Source of the DNA: Kitasatospora phosalacinea
Lineage (GTDB): Bacteria > Actinomycetota > Actinomycetes > Streptomycetales > Streptomycetaceae
Direction: 5' to 3'
Assembly (NCBI RefSeq): GCF_030268885.1
Contig: NZ_BSSA01000004.1
Span: 276,706-340,705 of the forward strand
Length of the DNA: 64,000 nt
A program made the translations under genes and the position numbers. This document shows, piece after piece, positions 49,791-60,063 of this stretch. Within the stretch, counting starts at the first letter, position 1, and the number at the start of each line of letters is the position of its first letter. Under the pieces are notes generated by a model. It was given only the letters and a program-made list of their open reading frames with translations. It was not told the DNA's origin and did not search any database.

Positions 49791-52052
49791 ATGAGCACCA
49801 CCACCGACCCCGCGGCCGCCCCCCGCGACCGCGTCGAGCTGTCCATCGGCGGCATGACGTGCGCGTCCTGCGCCGCCCGGATCGAGAAGAAGCTCAACCG
49901 GATCGACGGCGTCGAGGCCAGCGTCAACTTCGCGACCGAGCGGGCCCGGGTGGATTTCGGCCCCGGCACCAGCGTCGCCGACCTGATCGCCACCGTGGAG
50001 CGGACCGGCTACACCGCCGAACTCCCGCCCCCGCCCGCCGAACCCGATCCCGTCCCCGAGGCCGCGGCGGAACCCGCCCGCGAGCCCGACCCCCTGCGCG
50101 ACCGGCTGCTGGTCAGCGCCGCGCTCAGCGTCCCCGTCGTACTGCTCTCGATGGTCCCGGCCCTGCAGTTCGACGACTGGCAGTGGCTGGCCTTCGCCCT
50201 GACCGGCCCGGTCGTCGTGTACGGCGGGTGGCCGTTCCACCGGGCCGCCTGGACCAACGCCCGGCACGGCGCCGCCACCATGGACACCCTGGTCTCGCTC
50301 GGCACCCTGGCCGCCTTCGGCTGGTCGGTGTGGGCTTTGTTCTGGGGCCACGCCGGGATGCCCGGCATGCGGCACTCCTTCACCCTCACCGCCGACGGCG
50401 TCGACGCCTCCTCCACCCTCTACCTGGAGACCGCGGCCGCCGTCACCACCCTGATCCTGCTCGGCCGCTGGCTGGAGGCCCGCTCGAAGCGGACGGCCGG
50501 CGCCGCGCTGCACGCCCTGCTCGGCCTGGGCGCCAGGGACGTCGCCGTGCTGCGCGGCGGCCGGGAGACCCGGGTGCCGGTGGCGCAACTGGCCGTCGGG
50601 GACCGGTTCGTGGTGCGGCCCGGCGAGAAGGTCGCCACCGACGGCACCGTGGTCGAGGGCAGCTCCGCCGTGGACGCCTCGATGCTCACCGGCGAGTCCG
50701 TCCCCGTCGAGGTCGGCCCCGGCGACACCGTCACCGGCGCGACCGTCAACGCGGGCGGACGCCTCGTCGTCGAGGCCACCCGCATCGGCGCCGACACCCA
50801 ACTCGCCCGGATGGCCAAGCTCGTCGAGGACGCCCAGAACGGCAAGGCCGCCGCCCAGCGCCTCGCCGACCGGATCTCCGCCGTCTTCGTACCCGTCGTG
50901 ATCCTGATCGCCCTCGGCACCCTGGTCGGCTGGCTGCTGGCCACCGACAGCCCCACCGAGGCGTTCACCGCGGCGGTCGCGGTGCTGATCATCGCCTGCC
51001 CGTGCGCCCTCGGCCTGGCCACCCCCACCGCCCTGCTGGTCGGCACCGGACGCGGCGCCCAGCTCGGCATCCTCATCAAGGGACCCGAAGTCCTGGAGAA
51101 CACCCGCAGGGCCGACACCGTCGTCCTCGACAAGACCGGCACCGTCACCACCGGACAGATGACCCTGCTCGCCGTCCACACCGCCGACGGCACCACCCGG
51201 GACGAAGCCCTGCACCTGGCCGGCGCCCTCGAACACGCCTCCGAACACCCCATCGCCCAGGCCGTCGCCACCGCCGCCCGGGAACGGTTCGGCGACCTGC
51301 CCCCCGTCGAGGGCTTCCGCAGCCACCCGGGCCTCGGCGTCGAGGGCACCGTCGACGGCCGCACCGTCCGGGCCGGCCGCGCCACCCTGTTCGACGCCCC
51401 CCTGCCGCCCGCCCTCGCCACCGCCGGGGCCGCGGCCGAGCGGGCCGGGCGGACCGCGATCGCGGTCGGCTGGGACGGGGCGGCCCGCGCCGTCCTGGAG
51501 GTCGCCGACGCGGTCAAGCCCACCAGCGCCCGGGCCGTCGCCGAACTGCGTGCCCTGGGCCTGCATCCCCTCCTGCTCACCGGCGACAACCGCCAGGCAG
51601 CCGAGACCGTCGCCGCCGAGATCGGCATCCCCGCCCACGACGTCATCGCCGAGGTCCTGCCCGAGGACAAGGTCGCCACCGTCCGACGCCTGCAGACCGA
51701 GGGCCGCACCGTCGCCATGGTCGGCGACGGCGTCAACGACGCCGCCGCCCTCGCCCAGGCCGACCTCGGCCTCGCCCTCGGCACCGGCACCGACGCCGCC
51801 ATCGAAGCCGCCGACCTCACCCTGGTGCGCGGCGACCTGCGCTCCGCCGCCGACGCCATCCGCCTCTCCCGCCGCACCCTCGCCACCATCAAGGGCAACC
51901 TCTTCTGGGCCTTCGCCTACAACCTCGCCGCCCTCCCCCTCGCCGCCGCCGGACTCCTCAACCCCGTGATCGCCGGCGCCGCCATGGCCTTCTCCTCCGT
52001 CTTCGTCGTCACCAACAGCCTGCGGCTGCGCAACTTCCGACCCGCGGGCTGA
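49791..52052 (+). CDS. copA: Copper-translocating P-type ATPase CopA
   Basis: 753 residues. One N-terminal HMA domain with GMTCASC (Cys24, Cys27), then P1B-ATPase membrane helices, the actuator TGES motif ([10 protein letters not shown]), the transport CPC motif (Cys403-Pro-Cys405), the phosphorylated aspartate in DKTGT (Asp447), the HP motif in SEHPIAQ and the hinge [10 protein letters not shown]. It pumps Cu(I) (and probably Ag(I)) out of the cytoplasm. 69 bp after copZ and expected to be under the same CsoR promoter. Confidence 0.96.
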   Translation: MSTTTDPAAAPRDRVELSIGGMTCASCAARIEKKLNRIDGVEASVNFATERARVDFGPGTSVADLIATVERTGYTAELPPPPAEPDPVPEAAAEPAREPDPLRDRLLVSAALSVPVVLLSMVPALQFDDWQWLAFALTGPVVVYGGWPFHRAAWTNARHGAATMDTLVSLGTLAAFGWSVWALFWGHAGMPGMRHSFTLTADGVDASSTLYLETAAAVTTLILLGRWLEARSKRTAGAALHALLGLGARDVAVLRGGRETRVPVAQLAVGDRFVVRPGEKVATDGTVVEGSSAVDASMLTGESVPVEVGPGDTVTGATVNAGGRLVVEATRIGADTQLARMAKLVEDAQNGKAAAQRLADRISAVFVPVVILIALGTLVGWLLATDSPTEAFTAAVAVLIIACPCALGLATPTALLVGTGRGAQLGILIKGPEVLENTRRADTVVLDKTGTVTTGQMTLLAVHTADGTTRDEALHLAGALEHASEHPIAQAVATAARERFGDLPPVEGFRSHPGLGVEGTVDGRTVRAGRATLFDAPLPPALATAGAAAERAGRTAIAVGWDGAARAVLEVADAVKPTSARAVAELRALGLHPLLLTGDNRQAAETVAAEIGIPAHDVIAEVLPEDKVATVRRLQTEGRTVAMVGDGVNDAAALAQADLGLALGTGTDAAIEAADLTLVRGDLRSAADAIRLSRRTLATIKGNLFWAFAYNLAALPLAAAGLLNPVIAGAAMAFSSVFVVTNSLRLRNFRPAG

Positions 52053-52058
52053 GGAGCG

Positions 52059-52778
52059 TCAACGGCCGAGCAGTTCCCCGCCGTTGCAGTGCAGGATCTC
52101 CCCCGTGATGAACCCCGCCTCCGCCGAGGCGAGGAAGTACACCGCGGCCGCGACCTCCCCCGACTCGCCGATCCGCCCGAGCAGGGTGCGCGCCGAGCGG
52201 CGCGCCACCTCGGCGTCGTCCAGGCGGGGGCCGAAGAACTCGGTGCCCGCGACGGTGCCGGGGGCGACGATGTTGGCGGTGATGCCGGACGGGCCGAGCT
52301 GGGCGGCCAGGAAGTGGTTCCAGGCGTGCAGGGAGGCCTTCGCGGCGCCGTAGGAGCCCGCGCCGCGCAGGGCGGCGATGGAGGAGACGGTGACCACCCG
52401 GCCGGAGCCGGGGGTGAGCCGGTCGCGGACGGACTCGGTGAGCAGCACCGCGGTCAGCACGTTGCGTTCGAAGTCGCCGCGCCAGCGGGCCAGGACGGCG
52501 TGCGGTCCGGCGCCGAGCACGGTCTCCCGGCTGCCCGCGTTGTTGACCAGGACGTCGATCCGGGCGGGCAGGGCGGGCAGCGCGGCCTCCACCGCGTCCG
52601 GGTCGGCGAGGTCGCACACCAGCGGGGTGACGTTCGTGCCGATCTCCTGCGCGGCCTGGTCGAGGACGCCGGGGCGGCGTCCGACGATCACCACGCGCTC
52701 GCCGGCCTCGGCGAAGCGCCGGGCCACCTCCAGGCCGATGCCGGTGCCCCCACCGGTGACTACGACGTTCCTGGCCAT
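52059..52778 (-). CDS. SDR-family oxidoreductase
   Basis: 239 residues, a classical SDR. TGGGTGIG cofactor loop at about 8-15, DLADP, NNAGS, the catalytic serine in TVSSIAAL and Y-x-x-x-K in SYGAAKASL. The arginine-containing VIVGRRP after beta-2 suggests NADP preference. ATG at 52778 with GGGAG upstream. It converges with copA (7-bp gap). Substrate unknown. Confidence 0.92.
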   Translation of the reverse strand: MARNVVVTGGGTGIGLEVARRFAEAGERVVIVGRRPGVLDQAAQEIGTNVTPLVCDLADPDAVEAALPALPARIDVLVNNAGSRETVLGAGPHAVLARWRGDFERNVLTAVLLTESVRDRLTPGSGRVVTVSSIAALRGAGSYGAAKASLHAWNHFLAAQLGPSGITANIVAPGTVAGTEFFGPRLDDAEVARRSARTLLGRIGESGEVAAAVYFLASAEAGFITGEILHCNGGELLGR

Positions 52779-53170
52779 TGCGCACTCCCTCCCTGACCGT
52801 TGCCGCGCCGCGCGTCGCAGGCGGTCCGTACCGGATTGCCACGATTCCTATCACGCTGGGTTGCGATGGCTGCGGGGTGGGTGACGCCGCGCGGCGGGCG
52901 TGCGGTGTGATATGCACCCGGCCGCCGGGTGCGCGGTTGCACACGGAGAGTGGAGAGAGGCAACTCACACCCCCCTGGCGTAACTCTGCGCCCCCTGGTA
53001 CGTCTTACCTTTTGTAGAGCGGGGCTCCGGCGGGCCCCGGACGGGCCGTCGATTCGTCGACTGCCCTCGCGCACGGCAACCGGGCCGGACCCGGACCCCC
53101 CGGGAACGCTTTGAGCGGCCGTTCCCGACCGGGGCCGTCCCGGGCGCCGTGCGCCCCAACGAGGCAGACG
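52779..53170. other. Intergenic stretch before the citrate synthase terminator
   Basis: The gap between the SDR start (52778) and the citrate synthase stop (53241) is 462 bp. The first ~150 bp is less GC-rich and should carry the SDR promoter. Short open frames on both strands (up to about 100 codons) show no family features. I see no gene here. Confidence 0.5.
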
Positions 53171-53223
53171 CGAAGGGGCCCGGCCCCGCCCCCTGTACGG
53201 GAGGGCGGGACCGGGCCCCTTCG
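53171..53223 (-). terminator. Terminator of the citrate synthase gene
   Basis: 21-bp arms (CGAAGGGGCCCGG followed by CCCCGCCC, and its complement with one G-U pair) and an 11-nt loop, 18 bp past the citrate synthase stop. Confidence 0.85.
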
Positions 53224-53240
53224 GCGTCGCGGCCGACGGC

Positions 53241-54530
53241 TCAGCGGGCGTCGAGCGGCACGTAGTCGCGGATCTCCACGCCGGTGTAGATCTGCCGCGG
53301 GCGGCCGATCCGGCTGGTCGGGTCCTTGATCATCTCGTGCCAGTGGGCGATCCAGCCGGGGAGCCGGCCGAGCGCGAACAGCACGGTGAACATGCTGGTC
53401 GGGAAGCCCATCGCGCGGTAGATCAGGCCCGTGTAGAAGTCCACGTTCGGGTAGAGCTTGCGCGAGACGAAGAAGTCGTCCTTGAGCGCGTGCTCCTCCA
53501 GCTTGAGCGCGATGTCCAGCAGCGCGTCGGACTTGCCGAGCTGGGCCAGCACCTCGTGGGCGAGCACCTTGACCTGCGCGGCGCGCGGGTCGAACGCCTT
53601 GTAGACGCGGTGGCCGAAGCCCATCAGCTTGACGCCGTCCTCGCGGTTCTTCACCTTGCGGATGAACGCGTCGACGTCGCCGCCGTCCTTCTGGATCTGC
53701 TCCAGCATCTCCAGCACGGCCTGGTTGGCGCCGCCGTGCAGCGGGCCCCACAGCGCCGAGATGCCCGCCGAGATGGAGGCGAACAGGTTGGCGTGCGAGG
53801 AGCCGACCAGGCGCACCGTCGAGGTGGAGCAGTTCTGCTCGTGGTCCGCGTGCAGGATGAGCAGCTTGTCCAGGGCGTTGACCACGACCGGGTTGAGCTC
53901 GTAGTCCTCGGCCGGGACGGCGAAGGTCATCCGCAGGAAGTTCTCGACGTAGCCGAGGTCGTTGCGCGGGTAGACGAAGGGCTGGCCCATCGCCTTCTTG
54001 TACGCGTACGCCGCGATGGTCGGCAGCTTCGCCAGCAGCCGGACGGTCGACAGGTTGCGCTGCGCCTCGTCGAACGGGTTGTGGCTCTCCGGGTAGAACG
54101 TGGAGAGCGCGCCGACCACCGAGGAGAGCATCGCCATCGGGTGCGCGTCCCGGGGGAAGCCCTGGTAGAAGCGCTTGACGTCCTCGTGCAGCAGGGTGTG
54201 CTGGGTGATCTCGTTGCTGAACGCCGCCAGCTCGCCCGCCTTCGGCAGCTCGCCGTTGATCAGCAGGTAGGCGGTCTCGATGAAGTTGGCCTCCGAGGCC
54301 AGCTGCTCGATCGGGTAGCCGCGGTAGCGCAGGATGCCGGCGTCACCATCGATGAAGGTGATCGCGGACTTGTTGGCGGCGGTGTTGCCGAAACCGTTGT
54401 CCAGGGTGACCAGGCCGGTCTGCGGGAGCAGCTTCGAGATGTCGAAGCCGGAGTTGCCCGCAGTGCTCTCGACGACGGGGTACTCGTACTCGCCGTCCTG
54501 GTACCGCAGTACTACCGATTTGTCGCTCAC
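53241..54530 (-). CDS. citA: Citrate synthase
   Basis: 429 residues, type-II (hexameric, NADH-sensitive family) citrate synthase. The catalytic histidines are in GPLHGGANQAVLEML and GFGHRVYKAFDPRA, and the catalytic aspartate in NVDFYTGLIYRAMG. HADHEQNCSTSTVRLVGSS is also diagnostic. It condenses oxaloacetate and acetyl-CoA, entering the TCA cycle. The GTG at 54530 is chosen because GAGGAA lies 4 nt upstream and the protein then begins SDKSVVLRYQDGEY as in relatives; the ATG at 54560 would add ten residues including that ribosome site. Confidence 0.95.
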   Translation of the reverse strand: MSDKSVVLRYQDGEYEYPVVESTAGNSGFDISKLLPQTGLVTLDNGFGNTAANKSAITFIDGDAGILRYRGYPIEQLASEANFIETAYLLINGELPKAGELAAFSNEITQHTLLHEDVKRFYQGFPRDAHPMAMLSSVVGALSTFYPESHNPFDEAQRNLSTVRLLAKLPTIAAYAYKKAMGQPFVYPRNDLGYVENFLRMTFAVPAEDYELNPVVVNALDKLLILHADHEQNCSTSTVRLVGSSHANLFASISAGISALWGPLHGGANQAVLEMLEQIQKDGGDVDAFIRKVKNREDGVKLMGFGHRVYKAFDPRAAQVKVLAHEVLAQLGKSDALLDIALKLEEHALKDDFFVSRKLYPNVDFYTGLIYRAMGFPTSMFTVLFALGRLPGWIAHWHEMIKDPTSRIGRPRQIYTGVEIRDYVPLDAR

Positions 54531-54701
54531 GTCTTCCTCACCGACGAAATTGATCCTCATCCGACTGCCCTGACTGTCTCAACGATCCCCCACCCGAAGG
54601 ACGGCCGCGCACCCGGGGGTGGCCCCGGGAAGGACCGGGGCCTACAAACTCCGCCGCTCCCACCGGTGTGAACCGGACAAGATCGGCGGCGGCACCGGAC
54701 C

Positions 54702-54730
54702 AGGTTCCGCCCTAAATCTCTTCACGTCAA
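54702..54730 (-). promoter_or_regulatory. Candidate promoter of citrate synthase
   Basis: On the minus strand TTGACG (54730-54725), a 17-bp spacer and GAACCT (54707-54702). It is about 170 bp upstream of the start codon in an AT-enriched part of the 233-bp gap to recD2. Confidence 0.4.
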
Positions 54731-54763
54731 GACAACCTCTGAACGTACCGTACCGCCTCGAAC

Positions 54764-56962
54764 TCAGCCCGCAGCCAATCTGTGGTCCAGCGCGGAGTGC
54801 CGCCGTCCGGCGCTCACCGCCCGCACCGCCTGCCCGATGGCCTTGCGCGAACCGACCAGCACCACCAGCTTCCTGGCCCGCGTCACCGCCGTGTACAACA
54901 GGTTCCGCTGGAGCATCGTCCACGCCGACGTGGTGACGGGAATCACCACCGCCGGGTACTCGCTGCCCTGCGAACGGTGGATCGTCACCGCGTACGCGTG
55001 CGCCAGCTCGTCCAGCTCGTCGAAGTCGTACGGCACCTCCTCGTCCTCGTCGGTCGTCACCGTCAGCTTCTGGTCGTCCACGCTCAGTGCCGTCACCACG
55101 CCCACTGTGCCGTTGAAGACCCCGCTGCGCCCCTTGTCGTAGTTGTTGCGGATCTGGGTGACCTTGTCGCCGACCCGGAACGTCCGCCCGCCGAACCGGC
55201 GTTCGGGCAGACCCTCGCGGGCCGGGGTCACCGCCGACTGGAGCAGCGTGTTCAGCGCGCCTGCCCCCGCCGGGCCGCGGTGCATCGGCGCCAGCACCTG
55301 GACGTCCCGGCGCGGGTCGAGGCCGAAGCGCTGCGGGATCCGGCGGGCCACCACGTCCACCGTCAGGCCGGCCGCGCGCTCCGCGTCGTCCTCCACGAAC
55401 AGGAAGAAGTCCGGCAGGCCCTCGGTCAGCGGCGGCAGGCCCTCGTTGATCCGGTGCGCGTTGACCACCACGCCGGACTGCTGGGCCTGCCGGAAGATCC
55501 TGGTCAGCCGCACCGACGGGACGGGGCTGCCGGGCGAGAGCATGTCCCGCAGCACCTCGCCCGCACCCACCGAGGGCAACTGGTCGACGTCCCCCACGAA
55601 CAGCAGGTGGGCGCCCGGCGCGACCGCCTTGACCAGCTTGTTCGCCAGGATGAGGTCCAGCATCGACGCCTCGTCGACCACCACCAGGTCCGCGTCCAGC
55701 GGCCGGTCCCGGTCGTACGCGGCGTCCCCGCCCGGCTTCAGCTCCAGCAGCCGGTGCACCGTCGAAGCCTCCGCCCCGGTCAGCTCCGCCAGCCGCTTGG
55801 CCGCCCGCCCGGTCGGCGCGGCCAGCACCACCTTCGCCCGCTTCGCCAGCGCCAGCTGCACGATCGACCGCACCGTGAACGACTTGCCGCAGCCCGGGCC
55901 GCCGGTCAGCACCGCGACCTTCTCGGTCAGCGCCAGGCGCACCGACTGCTCCTGCTCCGGGGCGAGTTCGGCGCCCGTCCGCTTCGCCAGCCAGCCCAGC
56001 GCGGCCGGCCAGTCCACCTGCCGGAACCACGGCAGCCGGTCCTCCTCGGCGCGCAGCAGCCGCAGCAGCTGGTTGGCCAGCGAGACCTCCGCCCGGTGGA
56101 ACGGCACCAGGTACACCGCCGTCACCTCCTGCCCGTCCGCCCCCGGCAGCCGCTCGCGCACCACGCCCTCCTCCGCGACCAGCTCCGCCAGGCAGTCGAT
56201 CACCAGGCCGACGTCCACCTGCAGCAGCTTCACGCCGTCCGCGATCAGCCGCTCCTCGGGCAGGTAGCAGTTCCCGTTGTCGGTGGACTGCGACAGCGCG
56301 TACTGCAGGCCCGCCTTCACCCGCTCCGGCGAGTCGTGCGGGATGCCCACCGCCTGCGCGATCCGGTCCGCCGTCAGGAAGCCGATGCCCCACACGTCCG
56401 CCGCCAGGCGGTACGGCTGGTTCTTCACCACCCCGATCGAGGCGTCGCCGTACTGCTTGTAGATCCGCACCGCCAGCGAGGTCGACACCTGCACGCCCTG
56501 CAGGAAGACCATCACCTCCTTGATGGACTTCTGCTCCTCCCAGGCCCTCGCGATCATCTTCGTCCGCTTCGGGCCCAGGCCCGGCACCTCGATCAGCCGA
56601 CCCGGCTCGTTCTCGATCACCTCCAGGGTCTCCACCCCGAAGCGCTCCACGATCCGCTCGGCGAACCGCGGCCCGATGCCCTTGATCAGCCCCGAGCCCA
56701 GGTACCGCTGGATGCCCTGGACGGTGGCCGGCAGCACCGTCGTGTAGTTCTCCACCGTGAACTGCCGCCCGTACTGCGGGTGCGAACCCCACCGCCCGAA
56801 CAGCCGCAGGCTCTCCCCCACCTGCGCCCCCAGCAGCGCCCCCACCACCGTCAGCAGGTCGTTGGCCCCGCGCCCGGTGTCCACCCGAGCGACCGTGTAA
56901 CCGGTCTCCTCGTTGGCGTACGTGATCCGCTCCAGGACCCCCTCCACCTGAGCCAGCTGCAC
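54764..56962 (-). CDS. recD2: RecD2-like ATP-dependent DNA helicase
   Basis: 732 residues. An N-terminal OB-like part and tandem helix-hairpin-helix motifs (LIKGIGPRFAERIVERFG, LIEVPGLGPKRTKMIARAW) distinguish RecD2 from RecBCD RecD. The SF1 helicase core has Walker A GGPGCGKSFT (Lys near 360), DLVVVDEASML (motif II), FVGDVDQLPSVGAG (III), RLTRIFRQAQ (IV), and C-terminal AYAVTIHRSQGSEYPAVVIP (V) and LLYTAVTRARKLVVLVG (VI). A 5'-3' helicase in DNA repair. The GTG at 56962 is preferred because GTGAGG precedes it; GTG 56974 would add four residues. Confidence 0.92.
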   Translation of the reverse strand: MQLAQVEGVLERITYANEETGYTVARVDTGRGANDLLTVVGALLGAQVGESLRLFGRWGSHPQYGRQFTVENYTTVLPATVQGIQRYLGSGLIKGIGPRFAERIVERFGVETLEVIENEPGRLIEVPGLGPKRTKMIARAWEEQKSIKEVMVFLQGVQVSTSLAVRIYKQYGDASIGVVKNQPYRLAADVWGIGFLTADRIAQAVGIPHDSPERVKAGLQYALSQSTDNGNCYLPEERLIADGVKLLQVDVGLVIDCLAELVAEEGVVRERLPGADGQEVTAVYLVPFHRAEVSLANQLLRLLRAEEDRLPWFRQVDWPAALGWLAKRTGAELAPEQEQSVRLALTEKVAVLTGGPGCGKSFTVRSIVQLALAKRAKVVLAAPTGRAAKRLAELTGAEASTVHRLLELKPGGDAAYDRDRPLDADLVVVDEASMLDLILANKLVKAVAPGAHLLFVGDVDQLPSVGAGEVLRDMLSPGSPVPSVRLTRIFRQAQQSGVVVNAHRINEGLPPLTEGLPDFFLFVEDDAERAAGLTVDVVARRIPQRFGLDPRRDVQVLAPMHRGPAGAGALNTLLQSAVTPAREGLPERRFGGRTFRVGDKVTQIRNNYDKGRSGVFNGTVGVVTALSVDDQKLTVTTDEDEEVPYDFDELDELAHAYAVTIHRSQGSEYPAVVIPVTTSAWTMLQRNLLYTAVTRARKLVVLVGSRKAIGQAVRAVSAGRRHSALDHRLAAG

Positions 56963-57052
56963 CGGACACCTCACCCGCGATCAGGAACACGCCACCGGAA
57001 AGGTACTCCGCCCCGCCGACACCCCGGCGCGCACGACCGCACCGACGGGCAC

Positions 57053-57088
57053 GGCGGGGTCGTGCGCCCGCGGGCGCACGACCCCGCC
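57053..57088 (-). terminator. Terminator of the FtsX-like permease operon
   Basis: A 36-bp perfect palindrome (18-bp arms, GGCGGGGTCGTGCGCCCG and complement, no loop bases), 21 bp beyond the second permease stop. Confidence 0.8.
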
Positions 57089-57108
57089 GCCTCCCGGAGC
57101 AGCAGCCG

Positions 57109-60063
57109 CTACTGCGCGCCCTCCCCCAGCCGCAGGACCTGCGGCACCCGGCCGCGCCCCGCCAACCCCTCCAGCGCCGCCGCGCACGGCACCAGCACCA
57201 GCAGGCCGAGCGCCGCCACCGCGACGCCCGCCCAGTCCGGGGCGAACGCCGGCGCGCCCGGGCCCTGGGTGAAGACCCGCAGCTCCAGCGCCGGGCCCAG
57301 CAGCCAGGGCAGGGCCAGCCCCAGCAGCGTCCCGCCGACCACGGCCGCGACCACCACCGGGAGCAGCTGGACGAGCTGGACCCCCGCCGCGGCCCGGCCG
57401 CCGAGCCCCAGCGTCCGCAGGTGGGCGAGCATCCGCCCGCGCTCCGCCGAACCGAGCAACAGCTCCAGGACCACCGCGACCAGCCCCAGCAGCAGGCCGA
57501 CCGCCGCCGACACCCGGAACGCCGTCTCCAGCGCCGCCACCAGGCCGTCGCCCGCGGAGACCTCCACCTGCTCGTCCAGGTAGCGGACCTCGATCGGCGC
57601 GCCGCGGCTGATCGCCCCGCCCGGCGCCCCGCCGCCGCCCGCGCCCGCGGCCGCCGCCGAGCCCTCCACCACGGCCTTCACCCGGCCCGCGTCGATCCGG
57701 GCCGCCCCCGCCACCGAACCCGGTCGGCCCGGCTCCGCGAACAGCACGGCCGCGTTGCGCTGCCCGTTCTGCCGGGGCAGCAGCTCCGCCCCCGGGCCGC
57801 CGAACACCAGCAGCCCGCCCGCCGTGCCGACGTCGCCGACCACCGGGCCGATCGCCCGGTCCGCGACCGTGCCGTCCGGGATCACCCCGACGATCCGCAC
57901 CCGGAACCCGGCGCTGCCCGCGGTCGCGTCGAACGAACCGTCCGGGAAGCGCGCCGCCGTCGCCCGGTCCGCCAGCGCCGGGAGCTCCGCCCCCGCCGAC
58001 AGCGGCCCGGACAGCTCCGGCGCGGACAGCGCCGCCACCAGCGGTGAGGAGGGCTCGTACCGGGCCAGCTCCGCCGGATCGACCCCGACCAGGCCCACCC
58101 CCTTCACCGTCGTCCCGTCCTCGTCGGAGGTCAGCGACGCCTGCCCGCCGCGCACCCGGAGCACCCCGGCGACACCCGGCACCTTGCCCAACTCCTCGTT
58201 CGGCAGCGCGCGTTGCGAAGGCCCGAGGACCACCGCGTCACCGCCGACCCGCCACTGCGCGCTCTCCACCCGGCCCTGCCGGACGGTGCCCGACACCAGC
58301 GCGCCGAACACCGCACAGGCCAGCGCGGGCACCAGCACCAGCAGCGCCGTCGCCGCCGCGCCCGAACGCCGCCCGGCCTGCGCCAGCCCGACCAGCGCGA
58401 CCGCACCGCGGCGGCGCCGCGCCCAGCGGGTCGCCCACCGCAGCGGCACCGGGTACGCCCGCAGCACCACGACCACCGCCGCCATGCCCAACGCCACCGG
58501 CACCAAAGCCAGTTGGGGATCCGTCTCGGCCCCCGCCGGAGCCGCGCCGCGCAGCCGCAACTGCAGCACGCCCGCCCCCGCCAGCAGCAGCACCGCACCC
58601 TCCACCACCAGCCGCGCCGACAGGCCCAGCGCCCGCTTCAGCCCCCGTCGGCGCACCGGCTCCCGGCCCGCCCGACGCGCCGCCCGGCCCTGCCACCACA
58701 CCGCGACCGCGGGCGCGCACGCCACCAGCCCCGCCGACAGCAGGGCCGGCCACCACGCACCCAACGGCCGCCCGTCGGACCACCGGGCGGCCACCGCCCA
58801 GCCCGCCAACAGGCCCACCAGGGCCGCCGGAACGGCCTCCAGCAGCCGAACGGCAGCAAGTGCGGGCTCACCCGCCCCCCGGGCCCGCTGCAGCGCCAGT
58901 GCCGCCTCCCTGCGCCGCGCCCCGAGCCGGGCCGCGGCCACCGCCGTGGACACCCCGACCGCCAGCAGCCCCGCCAGCGCGAACGACTGCAGCACGACCG
59001 TCCGGGAACGCTGCGCCACGAACGCGTCCACCAGCGGCGAGAGCTGCTGGTTCAACTGCGGCGTGGCCATCCGGCGCGCCCGGATCACGCAGGCGTCGTC
59101 CAGGCCGGAGACCGCCCCACCGCACACCTTGTCCGCGATCGCGCTCCCGAACACCCTTGCCGAGGACGACAGTTCGGCCGCCCCGCGGGCCGTGCCGCCA
59201 CCGCCCCAAGGCTGCTCGGCCAACCAGAACACCCAGGAGGCCGCCGTGGTCCGCGACCCGCGCGCCTCCATCGCCTCCACCCCGGCCGGGGCCACCATCG
59301 CCTGCCCGTAGCGGACGTAGCCGTTGGGCACCGGCGAGTCCATCGGCGAGTTCAGCAGCGGCAGTTCCCGCCACAGGTCGTCCGACCCCTCCAGCGGCTC
59401 GAACTCGCCGACCACCACCGCCTCGGTGAACTCCGGCTCCCCGGACAGCAGCACCCGCTGGCCGACCGACACCCCGAGCAGCTCCAACGACTTGGCGGAG
59501 AGCCCGAGTTCGATCGGCGCCGTCCTCGCGTCGACCGGCCGCCCCGGCGCCCGACCGGCCACCCAGCGCACCCGGTCCGCCGCGTCCTGGGCGTACACCA
59601 GCGACACGCTCGGCGGGCTCCCGAACGGCCTGGGCACGTGGACGCCGGTCAGCTCCATGCCCTCGACCTGCGTCCACCCCGACACCCGCACCAGGGACCG
59701 CGCCAGCTCGCCCCCGGACGCCTGCCGCATCTCCTCGCCGACCTCGGTCAACTCCGCGTCCAGGGTGTCGAACTGCGGCGCGGTCGACGCGTGCATCGGG
59801 TTCAGCGGCCCGGTCAGTTCGGTGCGCACCGTCATCAGCGGCCCGTTCACCTGGGCCACCGTCAACCGGCGCGCCAGCTCCCGGTTCGCCGAGCGGTCGA
59901 ACAGCGGCGGCCACAGCAGCACCGCGACCGTCAGCACCGCCACCAGCCCCGCCAGCACCACCAGCACCGGCCAGCCCGTCCGGGCCTCGCGCGCGGCCGG
60001 CCGCCAACCGCCGAACCCGCCCGGTCGCAGCCCGCGCCACCCCGGTCCACCCCGCCCGCTCAT
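57109..60063 (-). CDS. Large FtsX-like ABC transporter permease (second of pair)
   Basis: 984 residues. N-terminal membrane helix (VLVVLAGLVAVLTVAVLLW), a long extracytoplasmic region, a cluster of helices near 355-560, a second extracytoplasmic region and a C-terminal helix set (VSAAVGLLLGLVAVVLELLL; VVVAAVVGGTLLGLALPWLLG) typical of FtsX/MacB permeases. Its start overlaps the stop of the upstream permease gene by 4 bp (ATGA). No ATPase gene lies in the operon. Family members act in lipoprotein or peptide export and in cell-wall hydrolase control. Confidence 0.87.
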   Translation of the reverse strand: MSGRGGPGWRGLRPGGFGGWRPAAREARTGWPVLVVLAGLVAVLTVAVLLWPPLFDRSANRELARRLTVAQVNGPLMTVRTELTGPLNPMHASTAPQFDTLDAELTEVGEEMRQASGGELARSLVRVSGWTQVEGMELTGVHVPRPFGSPPSVSLVYAQDAADRVRWVAGRAPGRPVDARTAPIELGLSAKSLELLGVSVGQRVLLSGEPEFTEAVVVGEFEPLEGSDDLWRELPLLNSPMDSPVPNGYVRYGQAMVAPAGVEAMEARGSRTTAASWVFWLAEQPWGGGGTARGAAELSSSARVFGSAIADKVCGGAVSGLDDACVIRARRMATPQLNQQLSPLVDAFVAQRSRTVVLQSFALAGLLAVGVSTAVAAARLGARRREAALALQRARGAGEPALAAVRLLEAVPAALVGLLAGWAVAARWSDGRPLGAWWPALLSAGLVACAPAVAVWWQGRAARRAGREPVRRRGLKRALGLSARLVVEGAVLLLAGAGVLQLRLRGAAPAGAETDPQLALVPVALGMAAVVVVLRAYPVPLRWATRWARRRRGAVALVGLAQAGRRSGAAATALLVLVPALACAVFGALVSGTVRQGRVESAQWRVGGDAVVLGPSQRALPNEELGKVPGVAGVLRVRGGQASLTSDEDGTTVKGVGLVGVDPAELARYEPSSPLVAALSAPELSGPLSAGAELPALADRATAARFPDGSFDATAGSAGFRVRIVGVIPDGTVADRAIGPVVGDVGTAGGLLVFGGPGAELLPRQNGQRNAAVLFAEPGRPGSVAGAARIDAGRVKAVVEGSAAAAGAGGGGAPGGAISRGAPIEVRYLDEQVEVSAGDGLVAALETAFRVSAAVGLLLGLVAVVLELLLGSAERGRMLAHLRTLGLGGRAAAGVQLVQLLPVVVAAVVGGTLLGLALPWLLGPALELRVFTQGPGAPAFAPDWAGVAVAALGLLVLVPCAAALEGLAGRGRVPQVLRLGEGAQ

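Noticed and set aside
52779..53170. Small proteins (60-100 codons) between the SDR and citrate synthase genes
   Set aside because: Arg/Pro/Gly-rich shadow composition, no consistent start and no recognisable motif.
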